64,000 nt of DNA from Erythroxylum novogranatense (GCA_029891385.1 CM057227.1:58157567-58221566), one strand, 5' to 3'; numbered from the stretch's first letter, positions 1 to 10,871 are shown. The notes: generated by a model not told the origin, from the letters alone. Program-made: numbers and translations.

Positions 1-518
1 ATATATGTACAATATTGTGTGATTTTGTGGATATGCATGAGTTGGGTGAACCATCGATGATGGTTTCTCACTGAGTTCGCAAACTCACCCAACATTGCAT
101 CTATTTTTCAGGTCTTGAAGAATACCTCGGTTGACACGGGAGTATGTCTACTGTAGGCAAGTGAAGGATAGAGGTCGGGATCAGTCCGTGTCTGCATTAG
201 TATCTTATCGAATTGTGTTCCGCAATCACTGTATAACAATACTTTGTATTTCTACTGAGCCCATTGTGGTTTTGATGTTTTACTCATTGACTGAATGTAA
301 ATTATTCTTGGATGACTGTAATAACTGAAACTGGTTTATTATGAATACGGGTTTTAATTACCTACTGTGTTTGCTGCGCTAACGTGGAATCAATGGCTTC
401 TAAAAAATATATATACTGAGTCTTAATCGACTGATGTAGTACGCCACCCTCGCGGGTCACGGGCTCGGATATCACCATGGATATCGGGTTCGGGTCTCGT
501 CGGGAGTGGGGTGCTACA
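1..518 (+). mobile_element. LTR family A, 3' end (truncated by window start)
   Basis: The 3' part of a long LTR in plus orientation, ending in GGGGTGCTACA at 518. It matches, in order, the 3' part of the LTR that ends at 10124 and, inverted, the starts of the LTRs at 10877 and 18496: the inverted-repeat module at 42-92, a stretch around AGAGGTCGGGATCAG, and a CG-rich terminal block from about 432. No primer site or internal domain follows; the next base begins an unrelated LTR. It is therefore the right end of an inserted LTR, possibly a solo LTR. The left end and target-site duplication lie outside the window. No ORF here looks like a gene. Confidence 0.75.
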
Positions 519-1160
519 TTTCATGAAATCAACTTGGAAATCACTATACCCATTCCATTCTTAGTCTTTCTAACCAAAAACCCAACTAAAATCTAACACT
601 TGAAATCATAACTTACCTTGATTCTTGACTCAACCCAAGAGTTTCTTGGTTCAAAATGTAGCTTAGCTCTTCCTCTACACTTTTCCTTCTTGAACTTTCT
701 TCAAACTCTTGCTCAAACTCTTGGAAAGTCAAGACCTAGGCATGCTTTTCTCTTTTTTCTCCTTCTCCTTTCTCCTTCCATGACATCCTCCCTCTTCTCC
801 CTTTAAATTTTCGTAACTCTCCTTCTTTTTCCTACTAAGTACTAACTCACTTATTTCCTCCCCTTTTATACTCCTTAATAACATTACTTAAGCCCATAGG
901 CCCAAAGCCCATTCACTTCCTCTTCTCCCTCCTTATTTTCCTCTTTAAACTTCTCAAGCCCACTAATTCTTTGAACCCATCATATTCTCTTCCTTTCCTA
1001 CCTCATTAAGGCCCAACTAACACATTTAATTTCATTAACTCACCACCTAACTCTTTAATGCTATCACATATTAATTAATCTCAACTCAATTAATGCTAAC
1101 ATAACTTACTCAATTAATCTAATCATGCTTAATTTTTAAAATTTTTTTTTTGGGCTAACA
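519..1160 (-). mobile_element. LTR family B fragment
   Basis: This stretch matches the right-hand part of the family-B element (about 5870-6523): the same pyrimidine-rich block around 600-830 and the same terminus TTGGGCTAACA at 1160. In minus orientation it is the 5' start (TGTTAGCCC...) of a family-B LTR. Its other part is missing because the family-A LTR ending at 518 is inserted in it. Its right edge at 1160/1161 abuts the middle of another family-A LTR, so it lies inside that LTR. The short ORF at 618-806 is pyrimidine-rich low-complexity sequence, not a gene. Confidence 0.7.
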
Positions 1161-2938
1161 GGTTATCGGTAGTAAAAAGTACTGACCAATGACACTGAAA
1201 ATTAGATACATGATTTTAGGAATTATGAATTTTAAGCCATTGGAATTTTGGGGTGAAATTGGACTAGAGATTGGAAGTGAATTGCAAGGAAATTAAGTGG
1301 GTATTTGAGAGGTTAACCTGTGGCAAGTGACATGTGTCACTTGCCTAACTTGCCACGTTATGTCTTTAGGTTATTAAACCAAGTGATTCTCGATGCTTCC
1401 TTAAAAAGAGTTAAAATCACTTTTAAAATGCAAGTTTTTCCTCCTCATCCGTAGCTTCTTCCTTGCTCCTCCTTCGTTGGTTCAAGCTCCACCCATACAA
1501 GACACTCTTCTTTGTTACTTGCTTTCTTTTCTTTGTCCATTAAATATCCAACCAAACCCTCACCCCCCCCCCCTCCTCTAGTGATGATGATTATCGTGTA
1601 TGGTGTTGGGGGAAAGGAAGTGAGTTTTTGGTTTTTGTGAAGAATTGAAGAAAGTGGAAGCTTAATTAGGTAAGGTTGTGCTTTATGTTATAAATTGTAA
1701 TTAAATGCAGTATTTATGATGGTTGTGAACCTAATTGCATGGAAATTGTGTTGGTATAGATGGGTATGAAATTTTCTTGTTTAATTGATGATTGATGAGG
1801 TAGGATGTATGTGTTGTATGAAAATTGAGATGGTTTGTGATTAAAGATGAGTGTAGAAAAAGATTATTGAGTGTGTGTGCTGTCATTTGTGGACTAATAT
1901 TCAAGGATAGGTTGTGGTTTAGTTATGGGGGATTTATGAAGTAAATTGAGTGAAAATTCGTTTAGAAATGGTATGGAAGAGGTAGAAATTAAGTTAGGTT
2001 GAGAATCTAGAAAATTGGATTTGTGTATGTTTCAATGTTTTGGTCATAACTTTTTATATAGTTAAGCAATTGAAATGAGGTTTTGTAACATCCCATCAAC
2101 AATGGGAAGGATAAATTGGTCATTTGGGACGGGTTAGGAGTTTAGAAACATATCTCGGCATGTTCATACATTAGATGGCCTCTAAATATAGATGAATGAT
2201 AAGTTTTGCACATGCACATGATTGTACACGCATTCCTAACATTTCTCGGCATATGTGTCTAAATGTAATTCGTTTTGTGAAATATTTGATATTTGTGTTT
2301 GAAAACTTGAATTGGAGTGATTTATGTGTGTTTTTCATTTTTATGGATTTTTAGGAATTTTTCTAGAATTTTTGGGGAATAATGTTCGAACCAGAAAAAA
2401 AAATGTCAAGTGGCAGACGGATGGGATTCTCGGTACTGAAAATGACTGTCCAATGGCACTGGACTATTAGACATATGATTTTAGGAATTATGAACTTTGA
2501 GCTATTGGAATTTGGAGACAAATTGGACTAGAAATTGAATTGGAAGTAGAAAGAACCTAAAAGGGGTTTAAGAAAAAGATATGTGGCAAGTTACACATGT
2601 CACTTGCCTACTTAGTCTTAGACTTAAAGGTTATTAAATTAACTTAAGTGGTTTTAGTTTCCATGACTCTTCTCCTTGAAAGTATAAAAAAATCACTTTG
2701 AAAGCTAAAAATTTCCTTCATCCGTAGGTGTTCCTTCTGCTTCCTTCATTGGCTTTTGGTTCATCCTCCATACAAGAATTTTTCTTGTCTACTTGCTTGC
2801 TCCTTCTTCCTTCACATACAAAACCAACCTTAAGCCTTGTGATGATGATGATTAGTGTGGGTCTGATTGTGATGTTGACATTGCTTCATTTCGACATATG
2901 CATTCCATGCATGAATGCATGATCAGTTAATGATAGTT

Positions 2939-3067
2939 GTGACCGGAGCAGCCACCGAGAGCTTAAAGCTCAACGTATTTGGGCTACAAGCCTACAGTGA
3001 TTCAGAGCCTCAGGCTCAACGATTAATGCGCCCAGATTGGGACCGTTTTAGGCGCTCAGTCATAACA
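2939..3067 (+). repeat. Hairpin-rich LTR module (copy 1)
   Basis: A run of short inverted repeats such as GAGCTTAAAGCTC and GAGCCTCAGGCTC, framed by GTGACCGGAG and by a GGGACCGTTTTAGGCGCTCAGTCA-type end. Related copies lie at 9036-9170, 9367-9542, 10383-10555 (degenerate) and inverted around 11444-11580 and 19070-19200. It is a conserved internal module of family-A LTRs with no coding content. Confidence 0.7.
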
Positions 3068-3212
3068 ACGTAATAATTAGAAAAGTGTCACATACGCATT
3101 TCATGTGCATTTGATTTGGTTCCTTTGATTGATAATAATAATCATGTGGTACTTCTAAATGTGACATGATGAAACAATTGTGTTATACTTGACTATGCAT
3201 GAATTGGGTGAA

Positions 3213-3352
3213 TGTCGGAACCCGATCCGTAGACCGGACCCCAACTGCATAGACTTACCACTGTCACACTTGCTCTGATACCACAGTTGTTGGATCCGGG
3301 ACCCAACTGCTTATAACCTAATACTCTTACTTTGGCTTTGATACCACAATAA
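3213..3352 (-). repeat. Repeated primer-site / LTR-end tail
   Basis: On the minus strand the LTR end at 3353 is followed by a primer-site-like TGGTATCAAAGC (3346-3335), then an LTR-end-like GGATCCAACA finishing at 3288, then a perfect TGGTATCAGAGC (3283-3272), then a third LTR-end-like GGGTTCCGACA finishing at 3213, next to the target-site duplication. The two units are about 65 and 75 bp. Confidence 0.75.
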
Positions 3353-3955
3353 TGTCGGACCCCGTTTCAAGAGCCTAACTTCCGTAGTCCTGAAACCTTG
3401 CGCTTAGGACATTGCAGTGCTATTCGCTGTTGTTCCATAAAAGTGATGAGCGCACACTACCTAAACATCGTAATTACAAGTTGACTTGTTCATGTCAAAT
3501 ATAGCTTAAAGCCTCACGTTCGCATAGAGGCAAGAATCACCTTAATCGGAGTTATATAACTCAAGATACACTCCAAAAACCTAGAAGAGTTCATACCCGA
3601 AACATGCTCTCTTAACCGGCCTCTCACTTCCTTTAATGATAACTTCCTCCATTTAACTCCAAATGATACCACGTTTTGTATAAAGAAAGATATATGTCTT
3701 ATACATCCAATGGTTCAAGCCTCACCTCAATTGGAGGTCGGATGAGGGATTTATGCCCAAAACAATAGACCATGCTCACTTCAAAAATCCAAAAGAAACG
3801 CTTTTGGCGCGATTCTCATAACTTTTAATCTAGAGGTCAGATTATGTTCTTTCTTTCACCATTTCAAATTAGACATCTAGATCTACAACGCTTATGAAGA
3901 CCACAAAACGAAATTCGGCCTCTAACTCTGTCCAATTTGCACGTTTTCCCGTAGC

Positions 3956-4137
3956 TGTCCGTTAAACGGACAGCCATGTCCGTTTAACGGACACATTCGG
4001 GTGGATGGGTACCAATTGCTTCAAAATTGTCCGTTAAACGGACATGCATGTCCGTCTAACGGACATGGGTAGGTTAAGGGGTGTTTTGGAACCCGAGGCT
4101 GTCCGTTTAACGGACATTCGTGTCCGTTTAACGGACA
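3956..4137. repeat. Six-copy array of a 17-bp palindrome
   Basis: TGTCCGTTTAACGGACA or its near-identical complement occurs six times, in three close pairs (about 3956-3994, 4029-4067 and 4100-4137). Each copy is an 8-bp-arm inverted repeat around one base; one copy has TCTAA in the centre. The pairs are separated by unrelated spacers of about 35 bp. The array lies within the family-B LTR and is more CG-rich than its surroundings. Confidence 0.9.
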
Positions 4138-7100
4138 CGCCTTTCTTCAAAACTTCAAACCCTCTTGCCTTCAAACCACTTGACACTAGCATCTTTCAAA
4201 ACTCATAACTTCTTATTCCTAGCTCCAATATGTGCATACAATACCTTCATGGAAAGATAACAAGATAAAATACAAATCTCATGAAGGATGCTAAAGCTAA
4301 CTTCCTCATTAATCAAGGCAACAAGCCACTCAAAGGACACTGCTCATTAAAGACCAATGTAACAGTACATGAACAGTAACTGAATGTGTTCTTCACCTAA
4401 TAACTTTTTAACCCTAAGTCCAAATGAAGCAAATCATACACCCTTAGAAAGCTCTGAACTTCTACTACAATCTTCATGAAGACTTACTAATCTAAATCAA
4501 GCCCTAGGAGGGTCTAAAATCAAATGGAAGTTGCTGCACAATTTTTGGGAAAATTTGACAGCACCTCCCCTATTTTATCTCTAACCCAAATCTTCAATCT
4601 AAGGCTACAACCTGCACAACAATTCAATATTCAAGGGAAACAACACACTCCTAAGCTTCTAAACTTTCTCAATTCATATCCAACTAATACAATCACATTT
4701 CCCCCTTTCTTGTCAAATTCAAACTATACAATGATGTAATTGTTTCAAACATGCATGAATTACTCAAAATACATTAGAACTGAATATTCTTGCTTCCATA
4801 TGAAAAATATGAGTTATTACAAAGCTTTAGAGGGCATTTTAAGCCACTACATCAAATCCAAAACATAAACTTGCAAAAACATCATTTGCCCAAAATGCAT
4901 CTAAAGCATTGATTTACAAAAGTTATCTTAAAAATACAAAATCAAATCACTAAGATCTTGGAGTATGCCTTGAGCTCATTCTTCGAGATCTCGATCTTCA
5001 CCGGAGATGGGACGGGAAGGTGGGGTGAGCTTTAAACAAATGGGTAACACGTTTATATTTAGGCTAATAAAATACATTGTTTCATTAATCATACTTTTAG
5101 CACTTTTGTATAGCAATCATACAATCATGCATTTCATGAAATTTATCAATCTCAAAACACAATGTTCATGATCCATGTAATTCTCATTCTTGCAAACATA
5201 TGCTAACACATAAACACATAGCTGATGGTTCGAAAAGTCCATGGGTTACTGATGAGCTACACAAGTGTATTCATATGCTGAGGAGTCCAAAAAGGAACAT
5301 CCAATGCCACAATCGGGCAGCCGGGCGAAGGCTATACTGGTCAACGTGCACGTGACTTTGCTGGTGGACTTAACTAACCCACATAACACTGAATTTCATG
5401 CATAACAACTGGACTTGTCTTGTCCACTGACTGATTTTCTGAAAATGGATTTTCATGCATCCATAAAGCTGATTCTTGAAAATGATATATTTCATGCTTA
5501 GCTCACATTTCATGATCTCATTCATGCTCATTCGATTCATGGCAATTTCAAGCAATAACAAGCAATGTCATATACTGTTAAAATGCTCACTTAATGGCAA
5601 TCATACATCAACTTACGTACATGATCAAGGCACAGTCAATGCTTAACTCAAATAGTTACAAATCATTAATTTCATTAGTTAAAGTAGCATTTAATACTTA
5701 CTAACATAAAGATAAAAGTGAAACCCACCTTATAACTTGCTAAATCTTTGCTAAATGGAGCTCCTCCTCTTGCTCTTCTCTTTCTTCTTGCCCTTCTTCA
5801 TCCATGACAAGAAAATAATCTCATATCACTTAGGGTTTCAAAAATTGAAAACCTAAAGAACCTAAATCATGATATGAACTTTAGAATCACTAAACCCATC
5901 TTCTTTCTAAGCTATCTAAACCATAACCCAACTAAAAACTCATACTTGAATTCATAACTTACCTTGGTTCTTGACTCAACCAAAGAATTTCTTGGCTCAA
6001 AATGTAGCTTAGCTCTTCCTCCACACTTTTTCCTCTTGAACTTTCTTCAAAAACCCTCTAAAACTCATGGAGAATCAAATCCTAGCAAGAACTCTTCTTC
6101 TTCTTTCTTCTCTCCTCTTCACCGTCCACTCCCCCTCTCTTTTCTCTCTAAATTTCGTTGGCTTCCTCTCCAATTGCAAGACCACTTCTTCTTTCTTCTT
6201 CTTTTTATACTTCTTTCATTTAACTTAAGCCCAAGCTCACTTCTTCACTTAATTCCTTCTTCTTCTTATACTTCCCTACTACAACTTGCTTAGGCCCATA
6301 CAAGCCCATTGCATTTAATCTTAACCTAACTAACCAACTAACATATTAAATGTTATTAACTCTTACCTAACTTATTACTTAATGTTATCTAACTTAATCA
6401 ATTAATGCTACTTACTCATTTAATGTCATATGCTATTTAATTCTATCATCTCAAATAATGCTAACTCGATTACTTAATTAGTCTAATCATGCTTAATTAA
6501 ATTTAAAAAAATTGGGGCTAACAGTGAACCATCGATGATGGTTCCTCACTGAGTTCGCAAACTCACCCAAAATTGCAACTTATTTTTCAGGACCGAGAGA
6601 GTAGACTTCTAGCTCCAGAGGGATTTTTCCTGCCGTGTAGATTGTGTTGGCAAGAGAAATCATGGCTCACAGGATGGTCAGCTGGGATTTTTGGGGGATG
6701 ACCTAGTTAAGTGTTTGTATTAGATTTCTTTTGGAGTATTGTACAGACAGTGAAAAACTAACAGAGATGTAAATTACTGTTGTTGATGAAATGAAATGAG
6801 GAAACATTTTGGTTTCAAAAATTAGTGATTTTTATATTGATATTTTATGATTATGATGCCATGTGAAGTACAGGAGAATTTGCTCGTAGCTCAACCTTAT
6901 CGTAGGATATGTATCGGAATGACCTACGGGCGTTCGGGTGTATATCCTACGGTAAGGGGGCGCTACAGGTTTGGCTTGAATTAAACTTGAGAAGTTTAGC
7001 TAGAATTTTTATGAAGTAAGTGTTGTCCAATTGTGACTTGAAGATTTCTGAATTTTGCCTTGAAAGTGGGCAATATGTGCAGGATGATCCTAACATTGAA

Positions 7101-7461
7101 AATTTGTGACCTGAAACTTTGGAAAATTTTTCTAGGCTAAATGAGACAGAATTTGCGAAATTTGTCTTCATGAAAGTTTTATATTATGTTTTGATCTTTC
7201 CATTGATGTAAAGTATGGAAATTTTGGACCATGTAATAGGAAGTTTTGATTTTTAAAACTTTCTGCTACTGTTTGGGATGATCATTAGTGGACAGAAACT
7301 TTGAAGGGTTTTTGACTCCCTTAGAGGTCAAATTGATTTTTCTGTCCTTCATGGAAGTTGTAGAGCTTCCTTTTAGCGTTCCATTTATACAAAGTTTGTA
7401 AATTTTAGAGTTCCGAATTGAAAGTTATAGAGTTTGGAAGTTGAGATGTTGGTGTAGAATG

Positions 7462-7842
7462 TGACGATCGGTCGGCCAGAAACATGGCGATCGGTCGGCC
7501 AGAATGTGGCGATAGGTCGGCCAGAAATGTGACGATCAATTGGCCAGAAATGTGAAGATTGGTCGGCCAAAATGTGGCGATTGGTCGGGCAGAAATGCGG
7601 AGATCGGTCGGCCAGAATGTGACAATCGGTCGGCCAGAAACATGACAATCGATCGGCTAGAATGTGGCGATCGGTCTGCCAAAAATGTGGCGATCGATCG
7701 GCCAGAAATGTGGCGATCGGTAGGTCAGAATATGGCGATCGGTCAGCCAGAAATGTGACGATCGGTCGGCCAGAAATGTGACGATCAGTCGGCCAGAAAT
7801 GTGGCGATCGGTCGGCCAGAAATGTCGCAATCGGTCGGCCTC
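7462..7842. repeat. CG-rich minisatellite, about 17 units of 22-23 bp
   Basis: A tandem array with core CGATCGGTCGGCC followed by AGAAATGTGG or AGAATGTGG. I count 17 degenerate units, some with changes such as CAATTGG or GATCGATCG in the core. The core includes the self-complementary CGATCG. The array lies inside the host family-A LTR and stands out from its AT-rich surroundings. Open frames on both strands (7540-7758 plus, 7385-7648 and 7657-7863 minus) result from repeat translation and are not genes. Confidence 0.93.
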
Positions 7843-9035
7843 TGCTGGTCCGCTAGAATGCACAATCGCGACTTCCCATTTTGTTTAAGGAAGATTGTTT
7901 TATGAATACACTTAACTCTTTTGCTATATCTTTTCCGTCCGACATCCGATCAACTTGATTTTTGAAGCGTTGGATTCCTAAGACATCCCTCTATCTGTCC
8001 ATGGAAAATTGTGGATTTTTTAGATTAAACTAAAAGAGATTGCTTTAATCAAAGTGAGTTGGAAAATTTTCTGAACATGGTTCAGTAATTTGGTAAATTC
8101 TTGATCTGTAGGGATCAAATTAAGTTGATTATTGTTTCTAAATAAACTAGAGACATTGGGCTATAATTTATCTAAAAGAATCGAATTTCAATTCAGCCCC
8201 TAAGACTTTCAATTTCTAAATTGAAGTTGAGTATAGTGTTCAGTCTTGGATTAGTAAGAGCTGAAAGTGTTTTAGCCATAATTGGACCTATAGAGATCCG
8301 AATTGAGTGATTTTAGTGCTTATGGATTCCTACTGCTTAGGGAAATTTTTTTATCAAGGGAGGTTGCCTAGGTTACCCTATGTGGACTAGCTCATCGATC
8401 GGGAGTAGTAGACCCGAAAGATTACAATAAGCATAAATTGCAAGTTTAAGGATTTTAGTGCGGCTAAACCCTAGGCATACTTGAATTGTGATATTGGAAT
8501 GGTTTTTGCGATAAAATTTATCGATTGATACTGGGATAGTCATGAACATGCATCGTACATATATGTGCATCAATGATTATAATTTTGCAAAACTATTAAT
8601 GTGTGTGCAACGTATTGAATAAATGGGTTGTGCAGGCTTAGAGTTCGCAGTTAGGCGTTTCCAGAATTTGGAAGCAAATGCTAATCTAGAGCGTACTGTG
8701 AGTACACTGAGATGGACTTATTTCACCTTTTATTCTATTTTGTTTTCATTTTGTATAAATTTATTGTTGAATTGATGAATAATGGTGGGTTTGAGGTTTT
8801 CTGTGAATGTGAATTTCGGACAGATGGTCCGATGATTGTGTACTGGGGAGTTGGTTATAGAAGTGCTACTTGTATGTGAATTTGTGACCTATGTGCCTAT
8901 GATGTGACTAATTGGGATACATGTGATTAATTGTGATACATAAATATTGATTGTGACATATGCATACGTGCATAGTAATATGATTAATTGTGGCATATGC
9001 ATTTCACTCATGAATATATAACCAGATAATGACAA

Positions 9036-9542
9036 CAGACCGAGCGACCACCGAGAGCTAAAAGCTCAACGATTGTACTCGGGCCTCGAGCCCCACAGTG
9101 ATTTAGAGCCTCAGGCTCAATGATTAATGTGCCCATATTGGGACAGTTCAAGCGTTCGGTCACAACACCAAAATAAATTGGAAAGTGTCACATGGGCATT
9201 ACATATTCATTTGCTTACATATATTTGATTGAGTGAAAGGCACATGCCTTATGCTTATGTGAAATAAGTGTGTGCTAATGCCGGACTACATTCCGACGAC
9301 GTGTGAAAGTGAGTAAATGTGACTAATGTATTGCATGGAATAAGTGTATGAAATATAAGGGCTGTTGTGACCGGAGTCGCCACCGATCAGAGCTTTAAGC
9401 TCAATGAGTGGAAATGAGTTTCGAGCTCATAAGTGATTCAGAGCCTCCGGCTCAACGTTTAATGAGCCCTGTATCCTCCAATAGGATAAGGGACAGTTAT
9501 TAATGAGCCCTACATGGGACAGTTTAGGCACTCGGTCACAGC
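9036..9542 (+). repeat. Two copies of the hairpin-rich LTR module
   Basis: Copy one (9036-9170) carries AGAGCTAAAAGCTC, GGGCCTCGAGCCC and GAGCCTCAGGCTC in series and ends near GCGTTCGGTCACAAC. Copy two (9367-9542) carries GAGCTTTAAGCTC, a GAGTTTCGAGCTC-like repeat and GAGCCTCCGGCTC, ending in GGCACTCGGTCACAGC. Together with 2939-3067 this is a recurring, structured part of family-A LTRs, duplicated locally here. Confidence 0.7.
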
Positions 9543-9704
9543 AAATTAATAAATGAAAAATCAGTCTCATGTGCATTGCATCTGCATAATAGAAATATCG
9601 AATATGAATAATGTGAATGTGCAATTCTGTAAACAAGTGAATGTGAAATATTGTGAATGTGCACTATGAAATAAAGTGAGCTGTGTAAATATTGTGTTCT
9701 ATGT

Positions 9705-9756
9705 CTGGGTGAGCCATCGATGATGGTCACTCACTGAGTTCGCAAAACTCACCCAA
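9705..9756 (+). repeat. Inverted-repeat module, possible three-way junction
   Basis: Outer arms CTGGGTGAG and CTCACCCA enclose an inner inverted repeat (CCATC GAT GATGG) and a second one around GAGTTCGCAAAACTC. The same module is at 42-92, split by an insertion at 3204-3212/6529-6570, and inverted at 11217-11267 and 18841-18891. Confidence 0.75.
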
Positions 9757-10124
9757 AATTTACAATTATTTTTCAACTAGCGTATAACAACCGCATGTGA
9801 GTGAGAGAAGAGGTCGGGATCAGTTCGAGTCTGCATTAGTGTTGCACAATTCTGTATAAAATTATTTTTCTAAATTTTTGTGCAAATGATTGGGTCATTT
9901 TTGTAAAGTCAACGGACTGAATTGATTTGTATTTATAAAAAGGGCCCCATGGTCATTATATTTACTGGTGATTGTGTTTGTTAATTAATTTTCGTATAGT
10001 GTATGTTGTGAAAAAAATTATATTGAGTTTGGGTTAAGTGATGTAGCATGCCACCCTCGCAGGGCCCGAACTCGGATATCATCATCGATGTTGGGTTCGG
10101 GTCATGCAGGAGTGGGGTGTTACA

Positions 10125-10871
10125 AATAGCTTTAGGAGTAATTTATGAGTAACCTAGATAGTTTCATGCAATTAATTGTTTGCTTTAGAATATGTTTTGA
10201 ATGATGATATGAATGTGATTTGATAATGTTGATGTCGGACAATGAACGTCTGAGACTTGATGTATGAATGTGATATTGAAGTGTTACTTGTATGTGAATC
10301 TGATGAGCTAAATGCCTCTTAAGATGATTGATTGATTATGAGAGATGCATTCCATACATGAATGCATGATCAGATAATGAGAGCTGTGACCTGAGTAGCC
10401 ATCGAAAATGAGCTTAAAGCTCCAAATGTGATTCAAAGCCAAAGGCTCACTATGTAAAATGAGCTCCAGATCCCCAACGAATAAGGGATAGTATAAATGA
10501 GCCTAGTATGTACAATGGATACAAGACAATTTAGGCACTTGGTCACAATAACGTAATAATTGTAAAAGAATCACTTGAGTATGAAATCAGAGTATGAAAT
10601 CCCTCACACATAATATGAAAACTAACATCTACCATTAATACAGGGAGAACCAGAATTCTTTTAAAGTTATGGTTATTACGTAAACCCAAGCCCGCTCTAT
10701 AGGGATATGTTTGAACTATGGAAATAATATTTTTAGATTAATGGGTCGATTTTCATTAGAAGCATTGATTTGTTGAGTAAACTCAATGTCAACGTAGATA
10801 AAGGTGCGATTGGGTAGCGTACATCAAATGTACGTACATCAAGAGTTGATAACCTAATGTGTGTGCATACA
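10125..10871. other. Unclassified, partly LTR-derived spacer
   Basis: The first part (to about 10560) again resembles family-A LTR sequence, with a degenerate hairpin-rich module at 10383-10555. From about 10620 to 10871 I recognise nothing, apart from small direct and inverted repeats of TACGTACATC. Because the element at 10877 inserted here, this stretch was originally continuous with 22702. No gene is visible. Confidence 0.5.

Larger units (their letters stand above)
3213..6523 (-). mobile_element. Family-B LTR element, nested, TSD GTGAA
   Basis: Flanked by GTGAA at 3208-3212 and 6524-6528. The main body, 3353-6523, reads in minus orientation as an LTR starting TGTTAGCCCC and ending GGGGTCCGACA. 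Just beyond, toward 3213, are two minus-strand initiator-Met primer-site-like sequences (3335-3346 with one mismatch, 3272-3283 perfect), each followed by another LTR-end-like sequence. No internal coding domain or second full LTR exists, so this is a solo LTR with an abnormal tail. It contains a palindrome array (3956-4137) and shares modules with the giant element at 49661-58315, such as the GGGCAG...GAAGGCTATA...CCCACATAACAC region near 5310-5390. Confidence 0.82.
2084..6967 (+). mobile_element. Solo LTR of family A with TSD GGTTT
   Basis: Starts TGTAACATCCC at 2084 and ends GGGCGCTACA at 6967. Direct repeats GGTTT at 2079-2083 and 6968-6972 are a 5-bp target-site duplication. Without the nested family-B element and its duplication the LTR is about 1.57 kb, much shorter than the 4.2-kb LTRs at 10877 and 18496. 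Its 5' few hundred bases clearly match the minus-strand start of those LTRs (shared words GGGACGGGTTAGGAGT and TTTTGCACATGCACATG). No internal domain is present, so it is a solo LTR left by LTR-LTR recombination. Confidence 0.88.
1161..10124 (+). mobile_element. Long family-A LTR hosting nested insertions
   Basis: A family-A LTR in plus orientation made of two host pieces, 1161-2083 and 6973-10124, separated by a solo LTR with its own duplication. It ends in GGGGTGTTACA at 10124. The first piece parallels 2430-2760 of the nested solo LTR (shared phrase ATTTTAGGAATTATGAA). Its first few hundred bases are missing because a family-B LTR is inserted at 1160. It holds a CG-rich minisatellite (7462-7842), two copies of a hairpin-rich module (9036-9170 and 9367-9542) and the inverted-repeat module at 9705-9756. 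No primer site, polypurine tract or protein domain is visible, so it is a solo or broken LTR. Confidence 0.7.

Noticed and set aside
7462..7842. CRISPR-like array
   Set aside because: Units are contiguous and degenerate without unique spacers, and the context is a plant LTR, so it is a minisatellite.
7385..7863. Overlapping ORFs encoding repeated FWPTDRHISGR-like or RNVKIGRPKCGDR-like peptides
   Set aside because: They are translations of the 22-23-bp minisatellite on both strands, with no start context or homology to known proteins.
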